This document shows positions 11,148 to 23,100 of a DNA stretch of 64,000 nt, piece after piece. The translations under genes were made by a program, and so were the position numbers. A model generated the notes under the pieces. That model did no database searches. It worked only from the letters and a program-made list of their open reading frames with translations, and had not been told where the DNA came from. Positions within the stretch are counted from its first letter, which is position 1. Every line of letters starts with the position of its first letter. This stretch comes from Inia geoffrensis (lineage: Eukaryota > Chordata > Mammalia > Artiodactyla > Iniidae): NCBI GenBank assembly GCA_036417435.1, contig CM070908.1:52237090-52301089 (forward strand), given 5' to 3'.

Positions 11148-14100
11148 GTAAGTAGTGGAAATTACTTGGGTGACTGGTTGGCCGTGGGGAGAGTGAAGGG
11201 AGAGAAAGGTGGTTGAAAATACCTTTAGTGCGTCTGATTTTTTTCAGCACCTGTTACAGCCTTAGCAGATTCTGTTCCAAGCTGAAACATCTGGATCTGA
11301 CTTCCTGTGTGTCCATTACAAACAGCTCCTTAAAGGGGATCAGGTAAGAGTACCTGTTGTTAGTGGTCATGAGAAATACCCAGAGCTCTGAACATTTTGG
11401 TGTGTCTGAAACCTTTCTCACGGTCCCATTGGAGCAGGAAGTGGGCGACTCGGGTTACAGAGGTCTCTCTCCCCTGAACTGCATGTGGGCTACTAAGCTC
11501 AGAGTTGGTCCTAAAGTCCCCGTGGGTTGGACTGCACACGTGTGGTTTTGTTTCCTGTTCTCCAGTGAGGGCTGTCGGCACCTGGAGTACCTGAACCTGT
11601 CTTGGTGTGATCAGATCACGAAGGATGGCATCGAGGCCCTGGTGCGGGGTTGTCGCGGCCTGAGAGCCCTGCTGCTGAGGGGCTGCACGCAGGTACCAGG
11701 AGTCCTCATGGCCTGGCTTGTCTAACGTGTATCTAATGTTAGGTGTGCGCACGTGATTATGGAACCTGTGCCCCACTGTCCCCTTACCTGGTTCCATCTC
11801 TCTTTTGTTTTCTCCATTCACTCAGCTAGAAGACGAAGCTCTGAAACACATTCAGAATTACTGCCATGAGCTTGTGAGCCTCAACCTACAGTCCTGCTCC
11901 GTAAGTAACGTGCCTTTTACGTGAGCTCCCTCCTGTTCCTGTTCCCTCCGTCAGGAACCTGCTGGGGCCCTGCTGGGAAGCAGCCCAGGCACGCGGGAGG
12001 ATTGCCACACCCTTATTTCACATCCTGTGTCCTTATGTGACCTCCCAGTTTCCCACAAGATGGAAGAACAGCAGTCTAAACAAAAAGGCCAATACAAAGC
12101 CATGGGCATTTCCCCTAAAAACAGCATAGATCAGGGTCTTGGTTTATTTTAAGACATCAGGAATGCTGTGAACTAGTCACTAACCTAAACGGTTCCTGGT
12201 AAGGTCTCAGCGTCTTGTCTTTACTTATAAACTGGGGGTGATGACACCTCTCATGGTGTCTCAGTGGATAAAATGAAATAACAGATATGAAAGTGCTTTG
12301 AAATATAAAGGGCATATTCAAGAGCAAGGTGTGATTTTCATCAGTGCATTATTAGCCTGTGAAGGATGATTTTTCTTCACTGCCGTTGTAAATATTGATA
12401 ATTGAAGAGGGTGCTTGCTATGGGCAACTGGGTTTCTCAAGGAGAATGCCAATTTTGAGAAAATAAGAGAAATCCCTTGTATTTGGCATTTAGTAAATGA
12501 ATCATAAACCTAAGGTCCCTAATGGTGGGAGGTAAAGCAGAAACTATCTTCTGGGCAAATATTGACCTTATGGGGCTACACTGTTCAAAAATAGGACCTT
12601 GAATTGCATGTAGGGTAGCACTGGCAGGTGGCTTGAAGTATGATATAAATGTATCTGTTTATTTCTGCATAAATTAGCATATTCAAATAAAGATTAATTT
12701 GAATCTTCATGGCTAAATTCATAGAATTCTAAGCCATTTATTAATAATTTAGTGATTTACTTAATTTTGCTATTATCTAAAACATTTCAGGCAATATAAA
12801 AATACATGTATATGATTTATATAGTAGATATCTAAAGCATTAATATGTAGAAATTCAACCAAAAATTAATGTCACTTAAGCAAGTCTCATGAGCTGTTTA
12901 TTAAATCTGATTTTTAACACAAGTTTACGAATATTTCCTGAAAAAAAAATCGAACGATTCTGGGTAGGAAAACGGAATTTAAAAATTTTACTCTCCATTA
13001 GTAATGCTCGAATATTTTAAAGCTATTCAGAAGTAACATAAATATCTATCTTCCCTGTACTTCACCTTATTTTGATTAAATTATCAGGATGAAATGCTAG
13101 TAACTGGCAACCTAAACTAGTTGACCAACGGGAGACTCCATTTGTCTGCGGCTCCCATTTCACTGTTGCCCATGCCTTCTGACTTTCCTTTCTGCTTTGG
13201 TTCTCCCCAGCGCGTTACGGATGAAGGCGTGGTGCAGATTTGCAGGGGCTGCCACCGGCTGCAGGCCCTCTGCCTGTCTGGCTGCGGCAACCTCACGGAT
13301 GCCTCCCTCACAGCCCTAGCCTTGAACTGCCCAAGACTTCAGTGAGTGCACCACGCTTTCAGCTTTGCAACTCAGAGCTTGGGGCTGACCGGGAGGGCTT
13401 CCTGCAGGAGGAGAAAGGCCTGGCAGTGGGTTGAATAGGTGGTGGCGGAGGCAGTGGTTGTGTTGTTGGCTTTTGTCAGATGTATTGGGGTGGGACATTG
13501 TAATCTAGTTCATTTAAGGATGTGTGGAGAGTCCCACACTGTCCACCACCAGGGAGTCTGAGCCTTAGTTTCCTGATGGACCTCACTCATGTGCCCAGCT
13601 GATTTGCCTCGCCCTGGTATTACTTTTTTTTTTTTTTTTAACATCTTTATTGGAGTATAATTGCTTTACAGTGGTGTGTTTGTTTCTGCTTTATAACAAA
13701 GTGAATCAGTTATACGTATACATATATCCCCATATCTCCTCCCTCTTGCGTCTCCCTCCCACCCTCCCTATCCCACCTCTAGGTGGTCACAAAGCACCAA
13801 GCTGATCTCCCTGTGCCATGTGGCTGCTTCCCACTAGCTATCTCTATTACATTTGGTAGTGTATATATGTCCATGCCTCTCTCTCACTTCGTCCCAGGTT
13901 ACCCTTCCCCCTCCCCGTGTCCTCAAGTCTACTGCATCTTTATTCCTGTCCTGCCCCTAGGTTCTTCAGAACCTTTTTTTTTTTTTTTTTTTAGATTCCA
14001 TATATATGTGTTAGCATACGATATTTGTTTTTCTCTTTCTGACTTACTTCACTCTGTATGACAGTCTCTAAGTCCATCCACCTCACTACAGATAACTCAG

Positions 14101-17100
14101 TTTTGTTTCTTTTTATGGCTGAGTAATATTCCATTGTATATATGTGCCACATCTTCTTTATCCATTCATCTGTTGATGGACACTTAGGTTGCTTCCATGT
14201 CCTGACTATTGTAAATAGAGCTGCAGTGAACATGGTGGTACATGACTCTTTTTGAATTATGGTTTTCTCAGGGTATATACCCAGTAGTGGGATTGCTGGG
14301 TCGTATGGTAGTCCTATTTTTAGTTTTTGTGTTTTTTTTTTTAATTTTTGGCTGCATTGGGTCTTCGTTGCCGCATGCAGGCTTTCTCTAGTTGTGGCTA
14401 GCAGGAGCTACTCTTCGTTGCAGTGCGCGGGCTTCTCATTGCAGTGGCTTCTCTTGTTGTGGAGCACAGGCTCTAGGCGCACGGGCTTCAGTAGTTGTGG
14501 CTCGTGGGCTCTAGAGCACAGGCTCAGTAGTTGTGGTGCACGGGCTTAGTTGCTCTGTGGCATGTGGGATCTCCCCGGACCAGGGCTCCAACTCGTCCCC
14601 TGCATTGGCAGGCAGATTCTTAACCACTGTGCCACCAGGGAATCCCCCATTTGTTTATTTTTATTTCCATTTCTCTAGGAGGTGGGTCAGAAAGGATCTT
14701 GCTGTGATTTATGTCATAGAGTGTTCTGCCTATGTTTTCCTGTAAGAGTTTTATAGTGTCTGGCCTTACATTTAGGCCTCCAATCCATTTGGAGTTTATT
14801 TTTGTGTATGGTGTTAGGGAGTGTTCTAATTTCATTCTTTTACATGTAGCCGTCCAGTTTTCCCAGCACCACTTATTGAAGAGGCTATCTTTTCTCCATT
14901 GTATATTCTTGCCTCCTTTATATAAAAATAAGGTGACCATATGTGTGTGGGTTTATCTCTGGGCTTTCTATCCTGTTCCATTGATCTATATTTGTTTTTG
15001 TGCCAGTACCTTACTGTCTTGATTACTGTAGCTTTGTAGTATAGTCTGAAGTCAGGGAGCCTGATTCCTCCAGCTCCATTTTTCATTCTCAAGATTGTTT
15101 TGGCTATTCGTTGCCCTGATATTACTTTGACACGTGAGCAGACTGATAGCCTCATGTCCAAATGGCACCAGGTTCTCCTCTAAAGCAGCTGCTAAATGGA
15201 CAGAAGGAGGAAAAATCACAGCCACCTTATTTATCATTTTTCCCTAGCAAGAAGAAAAGTTTTGTTCTAACAAATAATGATTTTCTGATTCTCCATGTAA
15301 TACTGTGAATATTAAAACTTTAATAATGGCACCAAAATACTAATCATGCTTAACATCAGTTGAACTCATATATGTTCCGGGCTCTTTGTTAGCACTTTCA
15401 CAAGCATTGTCTCACTTAGTCCTCACTGCATTGCTAGGAGGTGTAGGTACTGTATTCTCACTTGTTTTGCAGAGGAGAAACTGAGACTCAGTGAAAAGCA
15501 CATGGGGCTTCCTTGGTGGTGCAGTGGTTGAGAGTCCGCCTGCCGATGCAGGGGACACAGGTTCGTGCCCTGGTCCAGGAGGATCCCACATGCCACGGAG
15601 CAGCTGGGCCTGTGAGCCATGGGCCGCTGAGCCTGCGAGTCCGGAGCCTGTGCTCCGCAACGGGAGAGGCCACAACAGTGAGAGGCCCGCATACCGGAAA
15701 AAAAAAAAAAAAGAAAAGCACATAATTCATCCTGGGTCACATGATAAGTAAGAAGTAAAACTAGAATTTGAACTTGTAGAGTTTGATTTTAGAACTAGCA
15801 ACCTTAACCCCTACAAAAGGGGCAGAAAAAAGATACTTGTTTTGTTACTCTTTACTTATCAGTGAAACTGATCCATTTTTCATACACCAGTTAGATTTTT
15901 TTTTTTTTTTTTTTTTCCTTTGGCTGCACCACATGGCATGCAGGGTCTTAGTTCCCTGCCGGGGATCGAACCCATGACCCCTGCAGTGGAAGCGTGGAGT
16001 CCTAACCACTGGACTGCCAAAGAAGTACCCCCCCCCCTTTTTTTTTCTTGGTTATATACCTTCTAAGGATTGTCTTATTTTGCCTTTTCCCCATTTTTCC
16101 TACTGTTGAATTAGGGAAGATTCTAGAGAATTTTGATGTTTCTGCATGGTAGAAGGAATATAGGTGGTCAAAACTGGTCAGAAAGGAGGTCAAAATTATT
16201 GCTATAAGAGAGTAATTTAACTTAAAAATGTTATTTAAGCATCCATCCCTTTTAAGCATGGATGTTTTCATTGGCTGTGAATTTTTAAAATTTCCTTTAG
16301 GGTGACTGGGAATTTCAATAAATGCAGTATATCAAGATGATTTTGTTGAGTGAAAGTACATTTTTATTGTTTAGAAGTCAACACATATTAGAATAATATC
16401 TAAAAACAACAGCAACCATGTGCTGGTATTGTGGGAAGATTCCTGGATTTACTGACCGAGTTTGGGATGGGACTTTGGGCAGGTCACATTCCTCCCTGAG
16501 CCTCATTTTAGTGTCACAGAGTGGAATAAACTCAAGAGCATTGTAAAGTATGCTTTTCTGTTGTTAACCAGTCGCCACTTTGTCTTCTGTGCACTCCTTA
16601 TCCCAGGATCTTGGAGGCTGCCAGATGTTCCCATTTGACTGATGCAGGCTTTACACTTTTAGCTCGGGTAAGACAGAGGTTTTACAAAATCAAACCAAAC
16701 TCTAATTCACCTCCCTCAGTCAGAGTGAATTGGAGTGGTCTTGGAGTGCGCAAAAAACTGCCTTCAGAAATGACAGGCACCAAGTAGAAGAGTCCTTGGC
16801 GGGGGGTGTTCTGCGTTTTCCCCAGCAGGCTGGAAAGCTAGGCAGGTCCTGTACCAGGCGTGGGCCTCACTCTCACTTGGTCAGGTGGGACCGCAATGAG
16901 AAGAGCCTCCTCCCTGCCAGGAGATGCCCTTCCTCACACAGACCCCGACTTAGCCTCTCAGTAGCATCCCTCAGCTGGGCTGGGCTCTGCCTCTGCCCTC
17001 TCTCCACACTGCCCTGCCAGTGCCAACCACTGTGGGGCTTCTGGGGCCTGCTGCCCAGAACCCATGTCCTCCTGGGGATGCTGATACACTCCTCCTCCTA

Positions 17101-20100
17101 CCCCAGCCCTCCAGCATCCCCACCGTGGCTGAGCGCCCACCCCCACGACCTCCCAGAGCCCATTCCATGGCTAAAATCTCTGTGCTGATACCTGTGAGCC
17201 ACTGGGAAGGTGCAGGCAACTGCCTTTCCAGGATGAGAGAAGGAAATGCAGCCCTAATGCCCATTTCCAAAGTGAATGTGATTCAAAGGGCACCTGCTCA
17301 GAAGTGCTGGCTCACTGGGTCACCTTCGGAATGGCGTGTCTTATGGACTCTTACGGACTTTTTCAGAACTGTCATGACCTGGAGAAGATGGATCTCGAAG
17401 AATGCATCTTGGTGAGTGGACCCCTGGCAGCTCTGCAGGGTGCCCCTCAGCCACTGACAGGCGTAACCAGAGACGCCAACTGGCCGTTGTCCGGACCCTC
17501 CTTGCCCCAGCATAGGTGTAAGGGCTTGGGAACCTGTGAGGGCCACGGGAGGGGGAGGCATAAACTTCGGGCTGTTCTCAGTCATCAGAGTTACAGCCAA
17601 GTTCAGGACAGCACCATCTTTTGCCAAACATTAAAAAAACAAAAGGACTCATTTTCACAAAACTTAAGGGAGAAATAAGCTTGCATGTCCAGTGATGAGG
17701 TGACTCTACAGAGAATCATCTGGGGGGACCCTCTTCGTCCCTTTGTCCCTCGGGCTCCCAGCCCAAGTGTGCTTGAGAGGAGTTTTTAATTCTCTTTTAC
17801 GCCTTTTGATTCTTGTATTCAGGAGAAGCAGGCTTAGGTATTAAGTTCTGGTGTAGAAGGCACACTGACACCACGTGTTTCTCTCCAGATAACCGACAGC
17901 ACGCTCATCCAGCTCTCCATTCACTGTCCTCAACTGCAAGCCCTGGTGAGTGTGAGCTTTTTGTGACGTTACTTACCTCTTAGGGATGAAAGAACCCCCG
18001 TACTACAGCAAGAACCTTCCTTTCCGTAGGGTGTCATCATTCTTGGTTTCAAAGGTCTGTGCGTTGGGCTCACTTGGGAGGCAGGGTATCTAAATGTCAC
18101 TGCCTTCATTTTAGGGTGTGATGTGAACCTAATATAGGGACCAGCGTCCATACTCAAATTCTTGTTCATCATGTCGGGTATAGTGAAAGCACGGTTAAAA
18201 TGAGGCCATCCTTATATTACATTTCGTATCTGCTCAAATATCTATGGGGGGGGGAATTAGAATATACTGAAAGATCTAGAATGAGCAATAAAAGTGTCAT
18301 TGACACTTAGCCATGCAGACGTCGCATGCACGTTTCCCATGTGGCTGCTGGATGTGAAGCAGGGGTGGAGTCCCCGTTCGGCTGCCTGCTCCCACCAGAT
18401 ACACTGACTCACTGAATCCCTGTGATGCGGGCACCACGGACATCCCTATTTTATCAGTGAGGAAGCCTGAGGCTCAGAGCGGTTAAGAAGCTTGGCCAGA
18501 TTTACACAGCTGCCCCGAGGACCCAGATCTCATGGCTCCCGTGGGATCTGGTCTTTCCGCTGCCCTGAGATACACGACAGATTTTTCTTAAGCCAGCTCT
18601 CTCTCTCTCCCCTTTGAACCTGCTCTGTCAGCAAGGGCTAGGATTTTATAACATCGTTAGAGCTCCATTCGGCCTTGAGTTACTCTCCCCACCAGTTTTC
18701 CTTATTTCCACATTCCTTCTGGATGCTTCTCCCTCAGGCACAAGTGTGCTGGGCTTTGGACAGCTCTGGGACTTTGAGTTTGGTGTCAGATTTCAGAGAT
18801 AGTCAGAAACCTACCTGTTTCCAGATTCTCTGCTGAAACTGTTTCCCTCTGCACACCTGCCGATAATTTTGTCGTTCTAATGTCTTTACTCCCAAATTAG
18901 TTCTGATCTGGTTTTATAACTGATAGAACCAGTTGTCTGATGGGCTTTCTCCACCCCTTGTCCCCATGCCCCTGAGATGGTCTGCTTCTCAGAGGGGTGG
19001 GGAAGGTTAGGAGCCCCGTGCTTTGTTTCCTGTTTTAACCTCCCTCCTCCCTGTTGCCCAAGGGCTCTCTCCCCGACTCGGAGATACCCTGGACTCGACT
19101 CCCACCCCTGGGGCAGTGTCGTCTCTTGTGTGCAGGGACAAGGCCTTCCACCAGCTCCCTAACTCCTGCTTCCTCAGGAGTGCAGGCCCACCTCAGCGAC
19201 GGGTCAGGAAATGTCTTCCAAATAGTGTTCTCCCCAGCGGGGATTCTGGTGACTGAAATCTTCTCCATCTTCTCTGATATTCATACAAGCTACTTCCAGA
19301 AAGGGGACTTAGAGTAAAAGATAAACTATGATAAAACCCAGAAGTCCAAGATAAGAGCCTCAAATGAAAATAAAAAAGAAAAATACCTGGAGGATTATTA
19401 GCAGAAAAGCAGGGAAACAGTTGCAGTTGAAATCTAAACTTAGCTTTGGAGATAGATGCCTAGTAGCCCACACAGAAAAGGGAAATGCTGTGGATTAAAT
19501 CTGATTATATTCATCAAATTCACTCTACAAACACCTCTTGAGGACCACTACACGCCGGGCACTGTTCTAGGCACTGGAGAGTGAAAAGATCATTCATCAG
19601 AAGAGACAGACTTTATCGTCACTCAGAAATTGCACAGCAGTGTGTGTCTGGATCCTTGTTAACGGATACTCCAGGGGCTCTCCCTGCTACGGACATGGTA
19701 GCAGCGCTTGTCAGCCCCCAGGTAGAGCCAAGGGTGAGTGGAAGGTCAGGGTTGTAGGACATGCGTTTCTGCCGCTGCAGGTCTCACAGCACAGATGCAC
19801 AGTCTTGGTGAGGGGCAGCCCGGGTGCGCCTGGGACGCGCGCTTAGGAGCAGCCGGTCCCCACCTCCCTGGGGGAGGGCCAGACAGTGCTCTCCATGCTG
19901 GAGCCGGGGGTCCACCCCAGGGAGTCCTCCCCCAGCCTGGGGAGCTCAGAGGAGCCAATGCTATTGGGACAAAGCTTCATAGATTCAGAATTTTGAAATC
20001 TGGTTTTTAGCTTTTACTAAAGATCTCCAAGCAGGAAGAAATGAGGGAAGTGACCACTAGCCCCGAGCCAGGTAACTATCACACCTCATTTGCTAAACTT

Positions 20101-23100
20101 CAGTTCCCACGTTTTTCTTTACATGTGAAGGAGGCAAGTGTGCACATACCCTACCCCTTCCAGGAACTGCTCTGTGATCCTCAAGGGGGGAAGGGCCTTG
20201 TACTCTCACAAAAACCAAATCTAGAAGGCTATTTTGAAAGGGAAACTCATCATGTTTCTTTGAAAATAAGTCAAATATACAGTTGCAAACAAGGGGAACT
20301 CCAGATTCAAAGGAACACAGAGGAGTTCATGAAGTTTGTTCAAAGGAGGTTAAGGATCCTCTTGGTTACTTCAGCTTTTAGTTTGTAGGATGTCATCAGC
20401 AGGTTCTATTGATAATTGGGGGGCTGGTTTCCTTTTCAGTACCAGAGCCAGTTTTTTTGACTTTTAAAATATTAATGCAGCTCATTGGTCCTAGAAGCTA
20501 TCTAAGAATTTTAGCTATTATATTAAAGAATAAAGAATTACAGCCAATAAAGACTATATTATTTTCTTGATGCCACAGAGTTTTATCTTTCACCCTGATT
20601 TATCACAGCCTTTACCAGTGAGAGTTATACCTTCATATGTTTTCTTGTTACTAATTAGTGCTCTTTTCAGCTTAACAAAGTCCCTGTAACATTTCTTGTA
20701 AGGCAGGTTTAGTGATGATGAACTAGTTTAGCTTTAGCTTGTCTGGAAAACTTCTCTCTCCTTCCGTTCTTTTTTTGTGGCCACGCTGTGCGGCTTGCAG
20801 TATCTTAGCTCCCCAACCAGGGATTGAACCTGGGCCCCAGCAGTGAAAGTGCTGGGTCCTAACCACTGGACCGCCAGGGAATTCCCATCTCTCCTTCAGT
20901 TCTGAATAACTTTGTCGGGCTTAGTATTCTTGGTTGGAATTCTTTTTTTCATTTCTGTCAGCACTCTGAATATGTTGTGCCCCTCCATTCTGGCCTGCAA
21001 AGTTTCTACTGAAAAGCCTGCTGATAGTCTTACGGGGGTCTCCCTTGTATATAACAAGTTGTTTTTCTCTCGCTGCTCTTAAGGCTTTTTCTTTTTGACA
21101 TTTTAATTGTAACGTGTTCTGGCGCGTGGGTCTCGTCTTATGTGGAATTCTCTGGGCTTCCTGAATCTGGATGTGTTCCTCCCCCAGGCCAGAGAAGTTT
21201 TCTGCCATTATTTTCTCCGTTAGCTTTTCTGCCTGTTTCTCTCCCTTCCCCTTCTGTTACCCTTATAATGAGAACGTTAGTCCACTTGACATTGTCCCAT
21301 AAGTCTGTTAGGGTATCTTCTTTACTTTTTTTCATTCTTTTTCTCTTTGCTGCTCTGATTGGGTGATTTTCACTGCCATGTCTTCAAGTCACTGATCCTT
21401 TTGTCTGCTTCATCTAGTCTGTTCTTGAAACCTTCTACTTTATTTTTCAGTTCAGTTGTATTCTTCAGCTCCGTGACCTCTGTTTGGTACTTTTCCCAGA
21501 TAAGGGCATAAACTCCTGTCTGGGGGGATACTGACCAGGGAGAGTGCAGAGGTGGCATGTACCTGCACCTACCTTTGCTGAGAGCACATCTGTAGGCCTC
21601 TAGATGTGTACCAGACCTGAAGCCCGCCCTGTAAGCTCCAGGACAAGCAAATAGGCCTCTTGCCCAGAAAGGCTGGGGGTGTGTTTCAGCCTGCTGTCTG
21701 TAAAGTGCCCTGGGAGTGGTAGCCTGCCAAGAACTCGTTCATGTTAACATCCCATGGGACCCAGGAATACAAGCCTTCTTTGGCCATCAGGGCCAGGTGA
21801 GCAAGGAGCATCCCATGGGCACCTTATACAAAGACTGGGGCACCAGGCAGATGTAAAAGCTCCCCTCTGGGAGACACTGGTGCTCTGGAGCATGGCAGAG
21901 GGGAGAGCAAAGACAGCATCAGCCTCCAAGGTCTCTAGGAAGGATTACAGTCAGCCCTTGGATGTGTGTTTAATTAGAAGCTTGTGCCCCTGGCTGCAGC
22001 TGTGATGACAAGCTCCTAGTCCTCCTTCCGAGAAAGACGACCCCTGGGTGTTTTCTCTTGCCGATCCCGGGACGTGGGAGCCACTTAACAATCTCTCCAT
22101 TGGTTACAGTCCCGTGGGACCCCGCAGGCCAGGAGATGGACGTGTCCCCTGGCAACAGCTGCAAAAACTGGGGCACCAGACACACGTGAAACTCTCCCCC
22201 TGAGAGAAACAGACAGACAGAGAATGAGGATGGCACCCTGGCGCGAGGCAGAGGCAGGGCCGGCAGAGCATGCGAAATAGTGCTCACCGGGAAGGAAGAA
22301 GCCCAGAATTTAAAAAAGAAAATGTCATCCAATGGCTGGAGCTTGGCAGAGGGAATGTGAAAAGATGGCCCCCGCCCACCTCTAGGCCCTGGGGGCACCC
22401 CAGCAGGCCCCCCAGTGTGTCACCTAGCAGGCGAGCCTCCCACACCCTGGCCCAGCTCCCCTCCATCAGCTGGGCCCTGGGGGTGGGGAGGGCCCGGGTG
22501 TGAAAGTCCTTTGAATTCCTCCTCACATTGCTGTGGTCTCTGGGTCCTCTGGGAGGTCAGCGGGTTGGTTTTTCCAGCTGGACGCTCAGGTGCCTGATGT
22601 GGGGTTAAACCATTCTATACCGTCCGCTCCTCAGTGAGAAGCTCCAGGTTATGAGTTCCCTCCTGCCCGGGGGTCTCCGCGCTTGGGGCCGGGGTTAATG
22701 ACAGACTATGGCCCAGCCTCTCCTTCCACTTCCAAGTGGGCCTTCTCTCATCTGCCCAACGTGGAGAGTCGTTCAGTCAGTTTTTATGTCTTTTTCTGGA
22801 GGAAGCTGTTCCCTGTGTAGCTGTAGATTCGCTGTTTGCGGGAAGAGGTGAGTTCAGGATCCTCACGGCGCAGACCGCCCTCTGCAGTGTCGGTTCCCAT
22901 CTTTACCTGGCGGGAAGGTGAGAGAAGCCGCTGCCCACGGGCCCACAGCTTTGTGCTCCATCCTCCCGCTGCTCAGTGGTTCCCAGGGACGCTGCCTGGG
23001 CCGGCTTCCCTGCCCTTCCTGGGCCGTGAGCCTTGGAGTGAGAGGGTCCAGCAAACATCTGTGCTTCCCCTCACTCCAGAGCCTGTCCCACTGTGAGCTC

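Larger units (their letters stand above)
17946..23079. other. Large FBXL2 intron
   Basis: It contains a MIR (18385-18560), an old L2/MIR-like piece (19498-19600), a short SINE (20771-20887) and an ancient antisense L1 (about 20600-22330). The stretches 18561-19497, 19601-20570 and 22331-23079 hold nothing I can classify. Confidence 0.6.

Noticed and set aside
16730..17415. Frames of 99-152 codons in an FBXL2 intron
   Set aside because: No recognisable domain, on both strands at once, and spliced out between well-supported exons.
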